Shown: one piece after another, positions 41,780-53,470 of the stretch
How positions within the stretch are numbered: position 1 is the stretch's first letter
How the letters are laid out: each line of letters starts with the position of its first letter
Origin: Diphasiastrum complanatum
Taxonomy: Eukaryota; Streptophyta; Lycopodiopsida; Lycopodiales; Lycopodiaceae
Direction of reading: 5' to 3'
NCBI GenBank assembly: GCA_029204225.1
Contig: CM055100.1
Coordinates: 55,113,597-55,177,596, forward strand
Length of the DNA: 64,000 nt
The notes under the pieces: model-generated
The model's input: only the letters and a program-made list of their open reading frames with translations
Told to the model about the DNA's origin: nothing
Database searches by the model: none
Program-made: the position numbers and the translations under genes

Positions 41780-43397
41780 CTATGTAGCTATTCTTTGTGC
41801 TAGTCCCACCATGTTGTGTACTTTTATGGAATGCTGCTCTTGCTTGTCAATGAGATTTTTCCATTCCTTGTGATGACCATATGCTAAGACTTCCGCTATT
41901 TCTTGCAAAGAATGTCGCATGATGCCGTAATATGTGCTGCATGTCATAAAAACATAATCTAACAAAAGTATGTAAATTAATCGCACATATTTGTCTATAC
42001 TCGTGTAACATCGAAATCTTACCATATAATGTGTTATATGATCTACACCCCATACACTTCGATCTGCATCCACAAATTCACTCGTTGTTTTTTGTATCAT
42101 TTGTACATCATTATTTGAAAATTTATCTTTTCTCAAGTATTTCACCATGTTGTCTAATTTTTTTCAAACTTCTACTTTGTGTATATGGGTAGAACCTTCT
42201 TTTTCGAAATCTTGAGTTGCAGCTATAATCTCTTTCCGAATGAGTATTGAATCTTGGATTGTTTGCCAGAATAATTTGATAAAAATCTTTGAGCTTTGGA
42301 TCTTCCAATGCTCGACTTGCACGGAATATTTCCTGTTTTACCTGATAGCTTGTCGTCTTTTTTTATTTTAACATGGCCTTTATGTAAGCCTGCTTTAGAT
42401 AACACATCCTCTAATCTTGAAATAGCTTCCTTCGCATCTACCTCTGAATTACATGCAAACAAGATGTGAAGTTATATTATTTTTTCTATTATACGCACCT
42501 CTGCATGCAATGTACAGATATGGACATTCTGAAGAGGAATCGGTATTACGGGTTTTTCGATTAGGATCTTCTTGATCTCTTGATATTCCTGTAGTCCTTG
42601 TCATGTCTATTGTTGTCTTCATGTAGTACAAAGAAGGGTGTTTAGAGTTTGCGCCATGGGATACATTGAACATACATTTTAATGTCTTCAGATCTCCTGT
42701 TAAATGTCATTCTCTATTGAAAGTGCCAGTTCCAGGAACTCCCTCCATATGATTTTTTATGGTGGCAGGATATGACAGTCTATTAAATATCCAGGCCTTC
42801 TGAGTCTTCTAAATTTGAAAGTGCTCCATTCATGATCGTAAGACTGACTCTTTCCATTTTTTGTCCTTTTATAATTTCAGACTCATCTAACTTGAGAACA
42901 ACTATCAACTTGTTATTGACATTCTCATTTGTAATACCATAAAAATTTATGATGAATGTTAGTAGCTGATTAATATCAATAAATAAATTGTTGGAATTGT
43001 TATATGCTAGACATTCTCCTTTTGAGCAATACACTTCATTGATATGAGATGGATTACCAACTATTGTCTGCATACCTTGGTTTAACATGTCTCTTTGTTT
43101 AAAAAGATGAAATGGTCGTGGGATTAGAAACTTTTTAATACTTACCTGTGCAAATGCCTCTTGTATCATCTTAAACATTGTTGCATATGCTTCTCTACTG
43201 ATGCTAGAAAAATCACATGCCCCCTGAACCAATGTAGTGTCTAATATTTTTCCAACTTCATTCATAATGCTATCAGTAACTGAAGTCTTTATCTTTTTCA
43301 TTTTGTTATTGTTTAATAAAGCTTGGAGGAAATGATATTCACTCTTGATCCTCCATCGACTATGGATGATTCTTGTGGAAACCTCTACATCCGACAC
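41780..43397 (-). pseudogene. Transposase-like gene (DDE-type candidate), copy B
   Basis: The N-terminal half is a 204-codon open frame (43397-42783). It includes NNKLIVVLKLDESEIIKGQK then RVSLTIMN, matching the first-Asp block (K-[IL]-x-D) of DDE transposases with a CxxC insert. After a stop the next block (about 42745-42600) reads HLTGDLKTLKCMFNVSHGAN, but the Cys pair is now SLYY and a Trp is TGA. Later pieces (42462-42223, 42148-41780) match copy A and include VWGVDHITHYMVRF and IMRHSLQEIAEVLAYGH. The inferred triad is Asp (KLDE), Asp (GDLK) and Glu (SLQEIAE). Confidence 0.5.
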
Positions 43398-43940
43398 TAG
43401 ATTGGTAGAGTGCGCTTTAGGTTTTTCATTGCCTGGTCCACCTTTAAGTTTTCAACCTTCCCAGGTGTTGGAGGTGTTTTGAACAGGGTGCCTAAGGGTA
43501 TTCTGACATCACTTCTCAATAGATCGACTAGGACAATGGTGTGGTCCTTTTTCGCCTCCTTGCTATGGAAAGAGACTTCCAGACCATAATGCTCATGTGC
43601 ATTCTGTCCAGTTTCACCGATGAACTACAGTAATCTCGGATTCACTAGGGAGTGAGAGAAAGCGGTAGGCCATTGATCATTCTCACCTTCGGGCTTACAT
43701 TGGTCGTGCTCTCAGGCTGTCTCTCTGGCTTGGTCTAGGGCTTGAGCTTCTTTCACCCACTCCTTCATTCGTCTAAAATAACCTTGCTCAATTGTGGGGT
43801 TCGGGTATTCACGTACATAAAGAGAACCGGATGATCTACTAGCTGGACCAATAGTGGCGAATTTGGTGAGTTCTTTCTCTTTTCATTTTTGGACTCTAGT
43901 CTGGATGAATACCGGCATCATAGATGCCTTGGGTTTGTCA
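43398..43940 (-). pseudogene. Unidentified coding remnant, possibly retroelement
   Basis: The minus-strand segment at about 43640-43400 is open and reads FIGETGQNAHEHYGLEVSFH, then DHTIVLVDLLRSDVRIPLGT. Base composition is higher in GC than the flanks. I do not recognise the family. Confidence 0.35.
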
Positions 43941-44440
43941 AAAATCAGTGAGAATGAGCGAAAGCTGATGAGTGAGCTTTCGGAAGCGCCACAGTTAACA
44001 GTAGAATAATAAAAATGAATGATTCATACATATGCACAATGAATCGATACAATAGTAGGACTGAAATTGCACTCTGATTAATATCAACAATGAGTACAAT
44101 TGCTTGAAGTAATAATTTCAGTTGGTTGAGCATGTTAACGCTGGCTATTGAAACTCAACAGAACTGAAGAAGTTTTCTGATGAAGATTCTACCTTAACTA
44201 ACTTCATATCCATAGTTTATAGGTCTATTAAAAAATATCTTCTTCTTGCTATCTGTCTCATTTATTACAACCGCCCTTGAATGTACAAAGTAGGTGGACT
44301 CTCAATGTGAATCGGATTTCTAACCGACAGTATCAAAATTCTCATTGTATCAAAAATATACAAAGACTCAAGAAATTTGTACACTAACTCAAAATTTATA
44401 ATGACTTGACTAGTCGGTGCCTTAGATGGCCTCCTTGGTA
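43941..44440 (-). mobile_element. Copia element 2, 3' end (left of nested copia element 1)
   Basis: At the insertion junction the minus strand reads NATKEAI, the usual end of a copia RNase H (AAMNATKEAI). It joins in frame with AAMNA on the other side of element 1 (49627 onward). After a stop, about 450 bp resemble a 3' UTR/LTR starting near TGTTGAGTTTC. The LTR limits are not defined. Confidence 0.65.
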
Positions 44441-44445
44441 GCATT

Positions 44446-45068
44446 TGTGAAAGATTTCAGATCACTAAGATCCAAAATATCTCTTTGATCTTTGGTTACA
44501 AAACAAGCTACTCCACCAATCTTGCCAATGTAGAAAAATCAACATCTACACACAAAATAGAATGCAAACTCTAATATAACTTGATCAAACATGAATCAAA
44601 ACATAAAAGAAACCATTGTTCGTACAACAACAGTACCCTATCGTACTTCACATGTGGTAACCTGAAAATAACAAATATAGATCATTCTACACATAAAATT
44701 GCAAGATATCACAAGTATAGTGCACCAATGGATAGTAGAACCCAAGAGAACCATGTATAACCATGAAATGAGATAGAGGAGAGAGAAGATATGCTTCTCC
44801 ATGAGTTACTTCCTTTTATAAAGGTCCAAACCCTATTTGGTCACTTGGCTTTTCCTCCAAAATGTAAACCCTACTATTTTTGGGTCTAAATTCAATGTAC
44901 CCAATATTCGAATTTGAATCTACTCAAACTCGACTACCAACTTTTCCACACTTTCCAAAAGTGTTTATTCAAATGCCATTTAGACTAATATAACTTTGAA
45001 AAGTCAAGCTCTAAGTCTAATATAAAAATGGCCTCAATTTGCCAAATAAACAGATGTAGCAAATATCA
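44446..45068 (-). repeat. 3' LTR of copia element 1
   Basis: About 620 bp, homologous to 48984-49626 and to the + strand fragment at 18480-19118. A TATA-like TTTATAAAAGG lies at about 44812-44822 on the minus strand. Confidence 0.88.
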
Positions 45069-45955
45069 CACTCCCTCTTCACTAGTTTTAGCATAGACTT
45101 TGAAAACACTCCAAGTGAAGTCCTATGCTTTATGAACAAGTCCTTCCCCAATGCTTTGGTGAAGATATCAGCTACACATTCCCTTGAAGACACATGTTGA
45201 AGCTCCACCTCCTTTGCAATGACCTGCTCCCTCACAAAATGATATTGCACCTCAATATGACATAAAGAATCACATAGAATGTAAATGAGGTAATTCCTCC
45301 ATATCATAAACCTTAAACTCTTTGGAAAAATACAGCAAACAAACAATAAATGTGAGTGATCAACATTTGTTTGCATGTCCCCTCCTTCTTTGTCCTTTGG
45401 TGCCATGTATCCACCATGACACATCTCCATCTTGCCACAAGATGCTATCATCACTTGATGACATGATTATGAATGAGTGATATAATGAGCCTCCAATAGA
45501 TTCATTTCCATGAACAAAACCAGTCAAGAATGCTTGTACAAATCCAACATCAAAATGATGCTCACCCATGTAGCTAGTTTGACCATTCACATGAAAATGC
45601 TTAAACATCCACATGAAAATGCTCAAACATGAGATAGAACAAGTAAATTAAGCTTGAAAAACACTTTCTTGTTACTCCTTTGACCTTACTGCCAATTGAC
45701 TCTCCTTTGATGCTCTTGACTAGCTCCAAATTGCCACCTTCCGTTGTGTGTTGTTGAAGCCCTTTGAAATCAACCTCTTGATCATCAACTTGACCATCAA
45801 AGTCATTGAACAAAATTTGTTTTCCAGATCCATTACTTGCTGTAAAGTCATGAAAACATCCAGTAGCTTTTTTGTCCATAGGTAACTCCACCAATCTCCA
45901 TGTTCCATTCTTCATAAGAGCTTGATACTCAAGATCCATTGCTTGGATCCACTCC
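45069..45955 (-). pseudogene. Copia element 1 RT start and RNase H end around unrelated sequence
   Basis: At the right, EYQALMKNGTWRLVELPMDKKATG is the canonical start of copia RT. The next expected KWVYK is absent and replaced by FHDFTASNGSGKQILFNDF. At the left, about 45260-45100 reads EVQYHFVREQVIAKEVELQH then CVADIFTKAL, the RNase H end. The roughly 600 bp between (45290-45850) are not copia; open frames there have no known domain. The element could not have been autonomous. Confidence 0.7.
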
Positions 45956-46173
45956 TCTTCTTTCCTTGATTAATCTACACTTGTAGGTTCATCAAAAGAG
46001 GTTAGGAAAGCAACATAATCTCCAGACACTACTTGCTTACCCTTTTCATCATATGTGAGCCTTGAAGGCATTTGTCTTTCCCTTGATGTTCTCCTTGGCT
46101 TTTGACTTGATGAAGGTCCATCATCATCACCATCTAAAATAGGATCCTTTACATAAACATCAAGAAAATTAGA

Positions 46174-47064
46174 TCAATCCAGATCACCATCAATAATGCT
46201 TGAAGACACTTTTGTAATGTTTCCCTCATAAAAAATGACATCTCTACCAACAATCACTTTGTTAGTAGAAGGAATGTAAACCTTGTAGACTTTACTCACC
46301 TCACTATATCCAACCAAACTACCTTTCCTTGAAGAGGGATCCTCCTTGGTTCTATCATCAAGAGTAATGTTAACATAGCATGTGCATCCAAAAGTTCTTA
46401 GAAAGTTGACACTTGGCCTCCTCTTGAATAGCTTCTCAAGAGGTGTTCTTCCATCCAAAATAGCACTCGGCCACCTATTGCACAAGGAACTGGCACACAA
46501 CGAAGCTTGATCCCAAAATGGTTTATCAAGATTAGCACTTAACCTCATGGCTTTAGCACTTTCACATAAAGTCCTATTCTTCCTTTCAGCCACTCCATTT
46601 TGTTGTGGGGTCCTTGGTGTTGTATACTCCCTCTTGATCCCATGCTCATCACGAAAGGCCTTGAACTTGGTAGATATGTACTCACCACCATTGTCACTCC
46701 TTAAGCACTTGATCCTTGTGGGAAATTGGTTCTCCCTTGCATTATTGAACTTAAAAAAGACATCATACATTTCATCTTTGCTCTTTAGTAGATAGATCCA
46801 ACAAAATCTACTAAAATCATCAATGAAAGCTACATACATCTTAGCTCCACTATTTCTAATTGTAGTAATTCCATGAATATCTGAATGTACAATTTGAAAA
46901 GTCTTTGTAGATCTAGATGTAGATCTAGCATAAGGTTGTTTATGTGACTTAGACAAAGCACAAGACTCACAAATATGATTGATACTCTTTAAGAAAATTG
47001 GAAGACCTATCACAACTTGCTTTCTGGCCATTACCTCCAATGACTTGAAGTTGAGGTGTCCCAT
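46174..47064 (-). CDS. Copia element 1 integrase, intact frame
   Basis: A 296-codon frame has the zinc-binding HHCC region (GHLNFKSLEVMARKQVV, then CESCALSKSHKQPYARS). The catalytic triad is complete: Asp in IVHSDIHGI, Asp in LRSDNGGEYIS and Glu in PQQNGVAERKNRT. The copia-type C-terminal block (FLRTFGCTCYVNI, GSLVGYSEVSKVYKVY) follows. It inserts element cDNA into the genome. It is the only long intact frame in the element, and is bounded by broken protease and RT segments. Confidence 0.85.
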   Translation of the reverse strand: MGHLNFKSLEVMARKQVVIGLPIFLKSINHICESCALSKSHKQPYARSTSRSTKTFQIVHSDIHGITTIRNSGAKMYVAFIDDFSRFCWIYLLKSKDEMYDVFFKFNNARENQFPTRIKCLRSDNGGEYISTKFKAFRDEHGIKREYTTPRTPQQNGVAERKNRTLCESAKAMRLSANLDKPFWDQASLCASSLCNRWPSAILDGRTPLEKLFKRRPSVNFLRTFGCTCYVNITLDDRTKEDPSSRKGSLVGYSEVSKVYKVYIPSTNKVIVGRDVIFYEGNITKVSSSIIDGDLD

Positions 47065-47112
47065 CCTTTTATGATAAACCTCTTGAATAGGTATTTGATC
47101 TCTTGCAACACA

Positions 47113-47520
47113 TCAAACTTGGTTAGCAATAACACAAGCATCTAGTTTCAACAGCTTCCCTTGCCTTTTACCTTTTGCAATCAAGATATCCTTCATTTTG
47201 ATCATACAAGCATCTCCATCAAACTCAACTTTGAGGCGTTTACTTAGCAATTGACTCACACTAAGCAAATTCTTGGTAAGAGATGGAATAAACAAGACAT
47301 CCTCCAAATGAACATTCCTATTTGTATAAAGAGAAATAGGAATTGTGCCAATCCGTTTGATTACACACTCACCATCATTGGCCATGTAGATCACCCTCTT
47401 GTCATCTCCATATGCCAACAAATAATTGAAGTACTCTTTGTGAAAAGTCATGTGTGAACTTGCTCCATTATCAATCCATCATGGATCTAGATCTCCATCA
47501 TTAGCAAGCATACATGAAGA
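47113..47520 (-). pseudogene. Copia element 1 protease region
   Basis: The active-site block WIDNGASSHMT (47500-47450, usual form DSGASxH) sits directly after a stop codon in the same frame. The remainder has VYMAND-like and LFIPSLTKNLLSVSQLL blocks typical of the copia protease/pre-integrase region. A stop near 47112 separates it from integrase. Confidence 0.75.
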
Positions 47521-48385
47521 CATTAAAAAAGCATCATCATTTCCATCTTGACCATCCAAACCGTCCTGATCAAGAGTAAGATTACCTTGTTTGTCTCCTT
47601 GATCCCTCTTCTTCTTGTAGCACTCACTTGCAAAGTGTCCTTTGATGCCACAATAGAAGCACTTGATCTTTGATCTATCCTTCTTTTTGCCACTTGAAGA
47701 ATCCTCCCCTTGATCTTGCCCTTTAGACCACTTACTTTTGCTTTTGCCTTTGAATTTACCCTTTGTGAACATAGCCTCCTCTTGAAGTGTCGATGTAGAT
47801 CCACATCTTGCTTGAAGCCTATATTCTTCATTGATCAAGATCTCTTTAAAGATCAATCAAACTTGGCAAAGCTCTTTGAATAGCAAGACTTTGAACAATG
47901 TTATCATGAGCATCCAACAATCCATTAAAAATAACTTGAACAAGCTCTCCTTCCTTAATGCTTTCATCAATGCAAGCCAACTCATCATTCAATGCTTTGA
48001 CTCGCAAAATAAACGTATTGGGACTTTCTTCATTCTTTTGCAAACAAGAAAATATTTGCCTTCTTAGAGTCAACACTCTAAAAGTAGTCTTGGATTTATA
48101 AAGCTTCTTCAATGAATCCTAAACATTCTTAGATGATGTATACTTACCAACTCCCTTGAGAAGCTCATTGGTAACATTTATCTTGATCATGTGTAGAGCC
48201 CTTTTGGCCCTCTTGTCATACCTCACTTGATCTTGTTGTATTGCTGGTCTCTCCTCAAAACCTACAACAATATCCAAAACATCATTAATCTCAAGAAGTG
48301 ATTCCATCCTCACTCCCCACAATGAATAATTACTTGAGGTAAGCCTATCATTGGCTTCCAACATGACTCCACTTGATGCAGCCAT
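47479..48385 (-). pseudogene. Copia element 1 gag
   Basis: Starts at ATG 48385 with LTSSNYSLWGVRMESLLEIN, the classic copia gag opening. TAG replaces a probable Trp at about 48116-48118; the frame continues DSLKKLYKSKTTFRVLTLR and then NTFILRVKALNDELACID. A frameshift at about 47850 leads to the nucleocapsid zinc knuckle CFYCGIKGHFASEC (CCHC) near 47660. Confidence 0.85.
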
Positions 48386-48983
48386 GTAGCAATGACCTGA
48401 TCTTCTCTTTCAACCTATTTCAAGGCACAAGCACTCCTTTGAACAACAACAAATGTTTTCAAAGAGAAATCACAAAGATTTGAAACTACTCAATTCTCTT
48501 CTGGCACTTATACCAAGCAGATCAACACGTAGAATCATGAAATCTTGACCAACATATGATCTATCCTCAATCTAATGAATTTTGCCACTTCCTAAGATTG
48601 AAACACACTCAAATGAAGTCCAGCAACCTCACTATCTAGAGATCCAATCAAATTTAGGGTTTTGACAAAATCACAAAAAAATTGATTATTCCAAATCTAC
48701 ATGCAAATGCTGAAAACTTGATATGCAATCTATTAGCCACCACTTAGGCTAATCCAATGATCCAAAAATCGGCCAAATCCAACATGTGAACTGAGAAATC
48801 AGAATTGATCAAGTTTGTAAACCTATATAGGGTTTTGATCTACAAAAGATCCAATCTACATATGCAAGAAACTCGATTTTGGTGTAGAATCCTCTCTAGC
48901 ATGCTCTAGCCTTGATATCTTCACCAAATCATTGATAGATATGATTGCCTTCTTCATAACCTGAAATACAAGGTCTGATACCA
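48386..48983 (-). other. Copia element 1 untranslated leader and primer binding site
   Basis: Leader between the 5' LTR and gag. Positions 48972-48983 are complementary to the 3' end of initiator tRNA-Met, with one mismatch (TGGTATCAGACC instead of GAGC). It matches the leader at 19119-19485. Confidence 0.85.
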
Positions 48984-49626
48984 TGTGAAAGATTTCAGAT
49001 CACTAAGATCCAAAATATCTCTTTAATCTTTGGTTACAAAACAAGCTACTCCACCAATCTTGCCCATGTAGAAAAATCAGCATCTACACACAAAATAGAA
49101 TGCAAACTCTAATAGAACTTGATCAAACATGAATCAAAACATAAATAGAAGCTATTTTCTGTACAAAAATAGTACCCTACTGTATTTCACACGTGTGAAC
49201 TTGAAAATAGCAAATATAGATCATTCTACACATAGAATTGCAAGATATCACAAGTGCACCAATGGATAGTAGAACCCAAGAGAACCACATATAGCCATGA
49301 AATGAGATAGAGAAGAGAGAAGACATGATTCTCCACGAGTTAATTTCTTTTATAACAGGTCCAATCCCTATTTGGCCACTTGGCTTTCCCTCCAAAATGT
49401 AAACACTACTAATTTTGGGTCTAGATTCAATGTACCCAATCTTCAAATTTGAATCTACTCAAACTCGACTGCCAAATTTTTTGCACTTTCCAAAAGTATT
49501 TATTCAAATGCCATTTAGACTAATATAACTTTGAAAAGTCAAGCTCTAAGTCTAATATAAAAATGGCCTCAATTTGCCAAATAAACAAATGTAGCAAATA
49601 TGATTAAACTAGTTGAATTTTTCACA
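48984..49626 (-). repeat. 5' LTR of copia element 1
   Basis: Homologous to 44446-45068. On the minus strand it starts TGTGAAAAATTC and ends at the primer binding site. Confidence 0.88.
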
Positions 49627-51400
49627 GCATTCATGGCAGCAATGTACTCTGATTCGATTGATGATAATTCTATTAAGGTCTGCTGTCGACTGTTCCAAGA
49701 GATTGGGCCTTGATTGTATAAAAATACAAATCTAGAAGTTGATCTTCCGGTATTGATATCTCCTACCCAATCCGCATCTGTATATTATTCGAGAATATTG
49801 GTAGGTTGGCTGCCTCCATAATAGATGCTGAGATGTTTTGTTGCTTGGATGTACTTCATGACTTTTGTGAGTGTTTTCCAATGGGCTAGACCTGGATCTG
49901 ATAGGAACTGGCTGAGTGAACTGATTGAATATGCAATGTGGGGTCGAGTGCAGATCAGTGCATACATTAGTGAGCCGATAATGGAGTGAAATATATTTTT
50001 TCATTTCCTCTCTTTCTTCCTCAGTTTGAGGAGATTGTTCCTTTGACAGCTTTAGTCCAAGTTCAAGTGGAAAGCAGTCCAGCTTGCAGTTGGCCATTCC
50101 ATACTTTTTTCAGCTCGTTTGTGAGATATCTTTGTTGGTTGATAAAAATCAGTCTATTGGGTTGAATTCAAAAAATTTCTATTTCGAGACAATAGTGGGT
50201 TGGACCTATATCAGTGATTTTGTATTCTCTGGCCAGCATGCATTTCATATCCTTCATCAAATTCAGATAGTTACTGAATAGTAGAGTATCATCTACATAG
50301 AGAGTGATGATAATGAAAAAAATTAATACAGACTTGTAGTAGACATTCGAGTCTGTTGAGTTTGGATTAAAACCATTCTCGATAAGAAATGTATTTATTT
50401 TCTAGAACCAGGCTCTGGGTGACTATTTCAGCCCATAAAGTGCCTTGTAAATTTTACATACAAGGTGTTGCTTACCTCTCAATTCGTATCCTTCTGGTTG
50501 TGACATGAAAATTTTCTCTTCAATGGTCTCGTTGAGGAAAGCGGTCTGGACATCCATTTGATGGACTTCAAGATCTGCTGCAGCTGCAAAGGAGAGTAAT
50601 AGTCAGATCGAATCATGCTTGACAACTAGGCTGAAGGTCTCAGAATAGTTCAGATCTGAAATCTCGGAATAGCCTTTGGCGACTAGCCTGGCTTTGTATC
50701 GATTTAGCCTCCCTTCAGCATCATACTTCGCCTTGAATATCCATTTGCATGGAGACACCTGTTTTATAGAAAATTTGACAAACCAAAATACAATGATGAT
50801 GTCTTGAAACAATCAACTAAAACGATCTTTTGGCAGTTCAGTGACTGTCCACGTTTGATTCTCCATCAAAGAATGGAATTCTATGTCCATCGCTGCTTTC
50901 CATTGATCAACATCAGGTGTAGACAAAATCTCTGAAACTGTATTTGGTTCATCTATAAAACGAGATGGAGGTTGTCTAGATCGATTCGATCTACTTGGAT
51001 GAATTTTGACCCCCTAATGTGATTCGACCCGTTGAGGTTCTGACTCATTTTCTTAGTCAATATCGATATTTTGGTTTTTGATCCTGGAGCCTTTTTCAAT
51101 ACATGAATTGAAAATTTCTTCGATACTTGGATCGGATATTTCTCGAGCTTTTCCCTTGTGGTTGATATATTGATCGTCCACAAAAATTACATCTCTGCTC
51201 GTGAATTTTTTTTTTCTATTTTCATATTGTAGAGCTTGTATGCCTTGTGATCTAGGGAGTAGCCAATGAAAATCGATTTTGTGCTTTTGTCATCCAACTT
51301 CTTTCTTAGATCTTCGAGGATATGAGAATAAACCATGCATCCAAACACTCTAATATTCTCGAGTGATGGTGTAGTGGCTCGATTTCCTATCCTATCCTCA
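49627..51400 (-). pseudogene. Copia element 2 pol fragment (integrase end, RT, RNase H)
   Basis: Minus-strand blocks from right to left are as follows. The integrase end (about 51395-51200) has FGCMVYSHILEDLRKKLDD and FIGYSLDHKAYKLYN. The RT start (50812-50603) has VSPCKWIFKAKYDAEGRLNR and YKARLVAKGYSE. RT end/RNase H (50097-49627) has MANCKLDCFPLELGLKLSKE, LMYALICTRPHIAYSISSLS, YTDADWVGD (one stop before it) and IELSSIESEYIAAMNA. Numerous stops and frameshifts are present. Gag and protease are missing to the right. Copia element 1 interrupts it at AAMNA. Confidence 0.8.
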
Positions 51401-52165
51401 ACCCAAGATTAAAACACACAAGCATCAAAGAGATGAAGTTAGTCATCACGTGGAGGTTTGATTTCATGAGAGCGATGGCATAAATCAAATCTAGCAAGCA
51501 TAGATGATCCACAATTAACACTAACATCCGTTAACACTACAAATTAGCACTACGCATTAACACTACATCCATTAACCCTAAATCAATTAACACTACAATC
51601 CACAATAAGATAGGTACTTACTTCTCTCTCTCTCCCTTTCTCTCTCACAAAAACATAAGAACATACAATCCCAATAACATTCAAATCCAATAATTAGCAA
51701 ATACAAAGAAAGCATGAGAGATGGAGGAAAAGAGATAGAGAGCAAGGACATTCCCTATCCATTCCATAAGAGGCTCTATCGCTTGTATTGAAATGAAGAG
51801 CGAACATGTTTTACAAACTTGAGTTTGTCACTATTTATAGTAGAGAGGAAGACCTTGGCCTCAAAATCTTATTGGTCCATTTCTACCTCCCTAGCTATTC
51901 AAATTTAAAAAGAATTGAGAATCCATTCAAAATTAGAGGGAACCAATTTGAAATTGAAATTTGGTGGGAACTCCTATTTTATTCACTAATTTCACATTTA
52001 GGCCCTGTGACATTAAAAGTCCCGCAAAAAGGCCTAAATTCCTTTTCTTGGCTTTCTAATTAATCAAATCTCTATGTGATCATCGGGTTGGACTTACACA
52101 CACATGGTGCCAAATCCCTCTCACTTATTAACTAGGGTTAGGATTGCCTTGGGATTCGCAAACCC
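51401..52165 (-). repeat. Probable LTR (3') of family X element
   Basis: On the minus strand this has a TATA-type CTATAAATAG (51831-51840) and, at its start near 52165, a polypurine stretch GGTGGGGGA just inside the element. Segments match 53230-53470 (GGGTTGGACTTACACACACA against GGGTTGGGCTTACACACGCA). The repeats are diverged, so the limits are approximate. Confidence 0.5.
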
Positions 52166-52734
52166 TCCAATAGTATCCCCCACCAAAATTGGCAGCGGTC
52201 CCATGACACCTCGCAAGATTTATTCACTTCAGGATTTGATTAGCCTCACGTCGTACCTTGATCAAATGGTACTACACCTTCTCCATGAATTCCAGGCGCA
52301 CCGGATTGAAATCTTTCTTGTGCGATAAGAAGCACTTATTTGCCCTGGCAATCCATTTCGAAATGGTCCATGCCATAAATCTTGATTCCCACAGTCCACC
52401 CATCATCGCAGTATGATAGTATAATCTGGCAAGTGGCAATTGATCTTAAACACTGTCGGATGCCATTGATTTATTTGGATCGAAAGTCAATTGAGGTAGG
52501 CAATCATCCCACCTTGTTACTATAGACGTCAACATTGTCAAATCGTTTGCAAAAAACACAGATCTGAGACCTAGGTTGAAACGCAGATATGATTTTAGGA
52601 TCGTCGGCGGATAAAATTGTAATGCGGATAACATTGTCAAATCGTTTGCAAAAAACACAGATCTGAGGGACGGCTTCCAACACCTGAGCTGTATCGGGCT
52701 GCTTGATTTCTGAGGTTGTATCGACATTCAGCAC
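52166..52734 (-). pseudogene. Family X copy 4: FDPNK/YYRA-domain fragment
   Basis: The minus strand reads WDDCLPQLTFDPNKSMASDS, then after one stop DQLPLARLYYHTAMMGGLWE and SRFMAWTISKWIARANKCF (about 52510-52330), closely matching copy 2 at 20452-20934. Upstream, 52734-52504 contains a two-fold internal duplication of QICVFCKRFDNV (period about 110 bp). The copy is short and lies between LTR-like repeats. Confidence 0.6.
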
Positions 52735-52797
52735 TGTTGTGTCATCAATGTAGTATAGAGGTTTATCGCTGGGAGTGGCAACCTCGCCTTCACCTGC

Positions 52798-52909
<112 letters not shown>

Positions 52910-52966
52910 TAGGTTGAGAAAGGCCTTGGGGTCGAGCACCTACCCAAAGCTATTCTATCCCAATGT

Positions 52967-52969
<3 letters not shown>

Positions 52970-53052
<83 letters not shown>
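52970..53052. repeat. (GA)n microsatellite
   Basis: Pure GA run of about 83 bp. Confidence 0.97.
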
Positions 53053-53056
<4 letters not shown>

Positions 53057-53470
53057 ATTAAGAAGAGAATGGAAGACGATACAATACAAATGAAATGGCT
53101 CCCTCTTATAGATTTTAGAGGTGAGTCTCCTTCACTCTCATTGGCCAATTCATTGGGACAAAGATTCTAATCCAAGCCCTTCAAATAAACACAACTTAAA
53201 TCTATTGGTTCTAAGAAAGCATAAGGGCACTTACATGATTCATGTGAGTTCTACTTTGTGCAACTTAGATTTCTTATTTTTCAACTTGACTTTGTGAACT
53301 TGGGCCTCAAACTTATTTATTTACAACTAGGGCCCAAGTCACTAGAACACAACTTAAACTATTTAACTAGTGTGCTCATTGGGTTGGGCTTACACACGCA
53401 GGACGCTAGTGCCCCTCTCGCACTTATTACCCTACTTAGAATGTACTGTGGTGGGGCCCACTAGGTAAGG

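Larger units (their letters stand above)
36076..43397. mobile_element. Large unclassified DNA element, copy B, carrying the histone H3-Ulp1-like gene
   Basis: Direct, colinear second copy of the element at 28773-34446, offset by about 7.9-8.3 kb. It is the more complete copy: it keeps upstream gene 1 exons, a single promoter core, most of gene 3 and the N-terminal half of the transposase-like gene. The left border next to gypsy element 2 and the right border at about 43.4 kb are approximate; terminal repeats were not found. Confidence 0.75.
44441..49631 (-). mobile_element. Ty1/copia element 1 with both LTRs and 5-bp target duplication, nested in copia element 2
   Basis: The 3' LTR is at 44446-45068 and the 5' LTR at 48984-49626, bounded by TG...CA. 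GCATT flanks the element at 44441-44445 and 49627-49631. The primer binding site is at 48972-48983 (minus strand TGGTATCAGACC) and the polypurine tract (AAGAGGGAGTG) at about 45069-45079. The minus-strand order is gag, protease, integrase, then a very short RT start and the end of RNase H, typical of copia. The RT core is missing. The 5' LTR has about 25 bp at its outer end that are not at the internal side of the 3' LTR. Confidence 0.88.
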
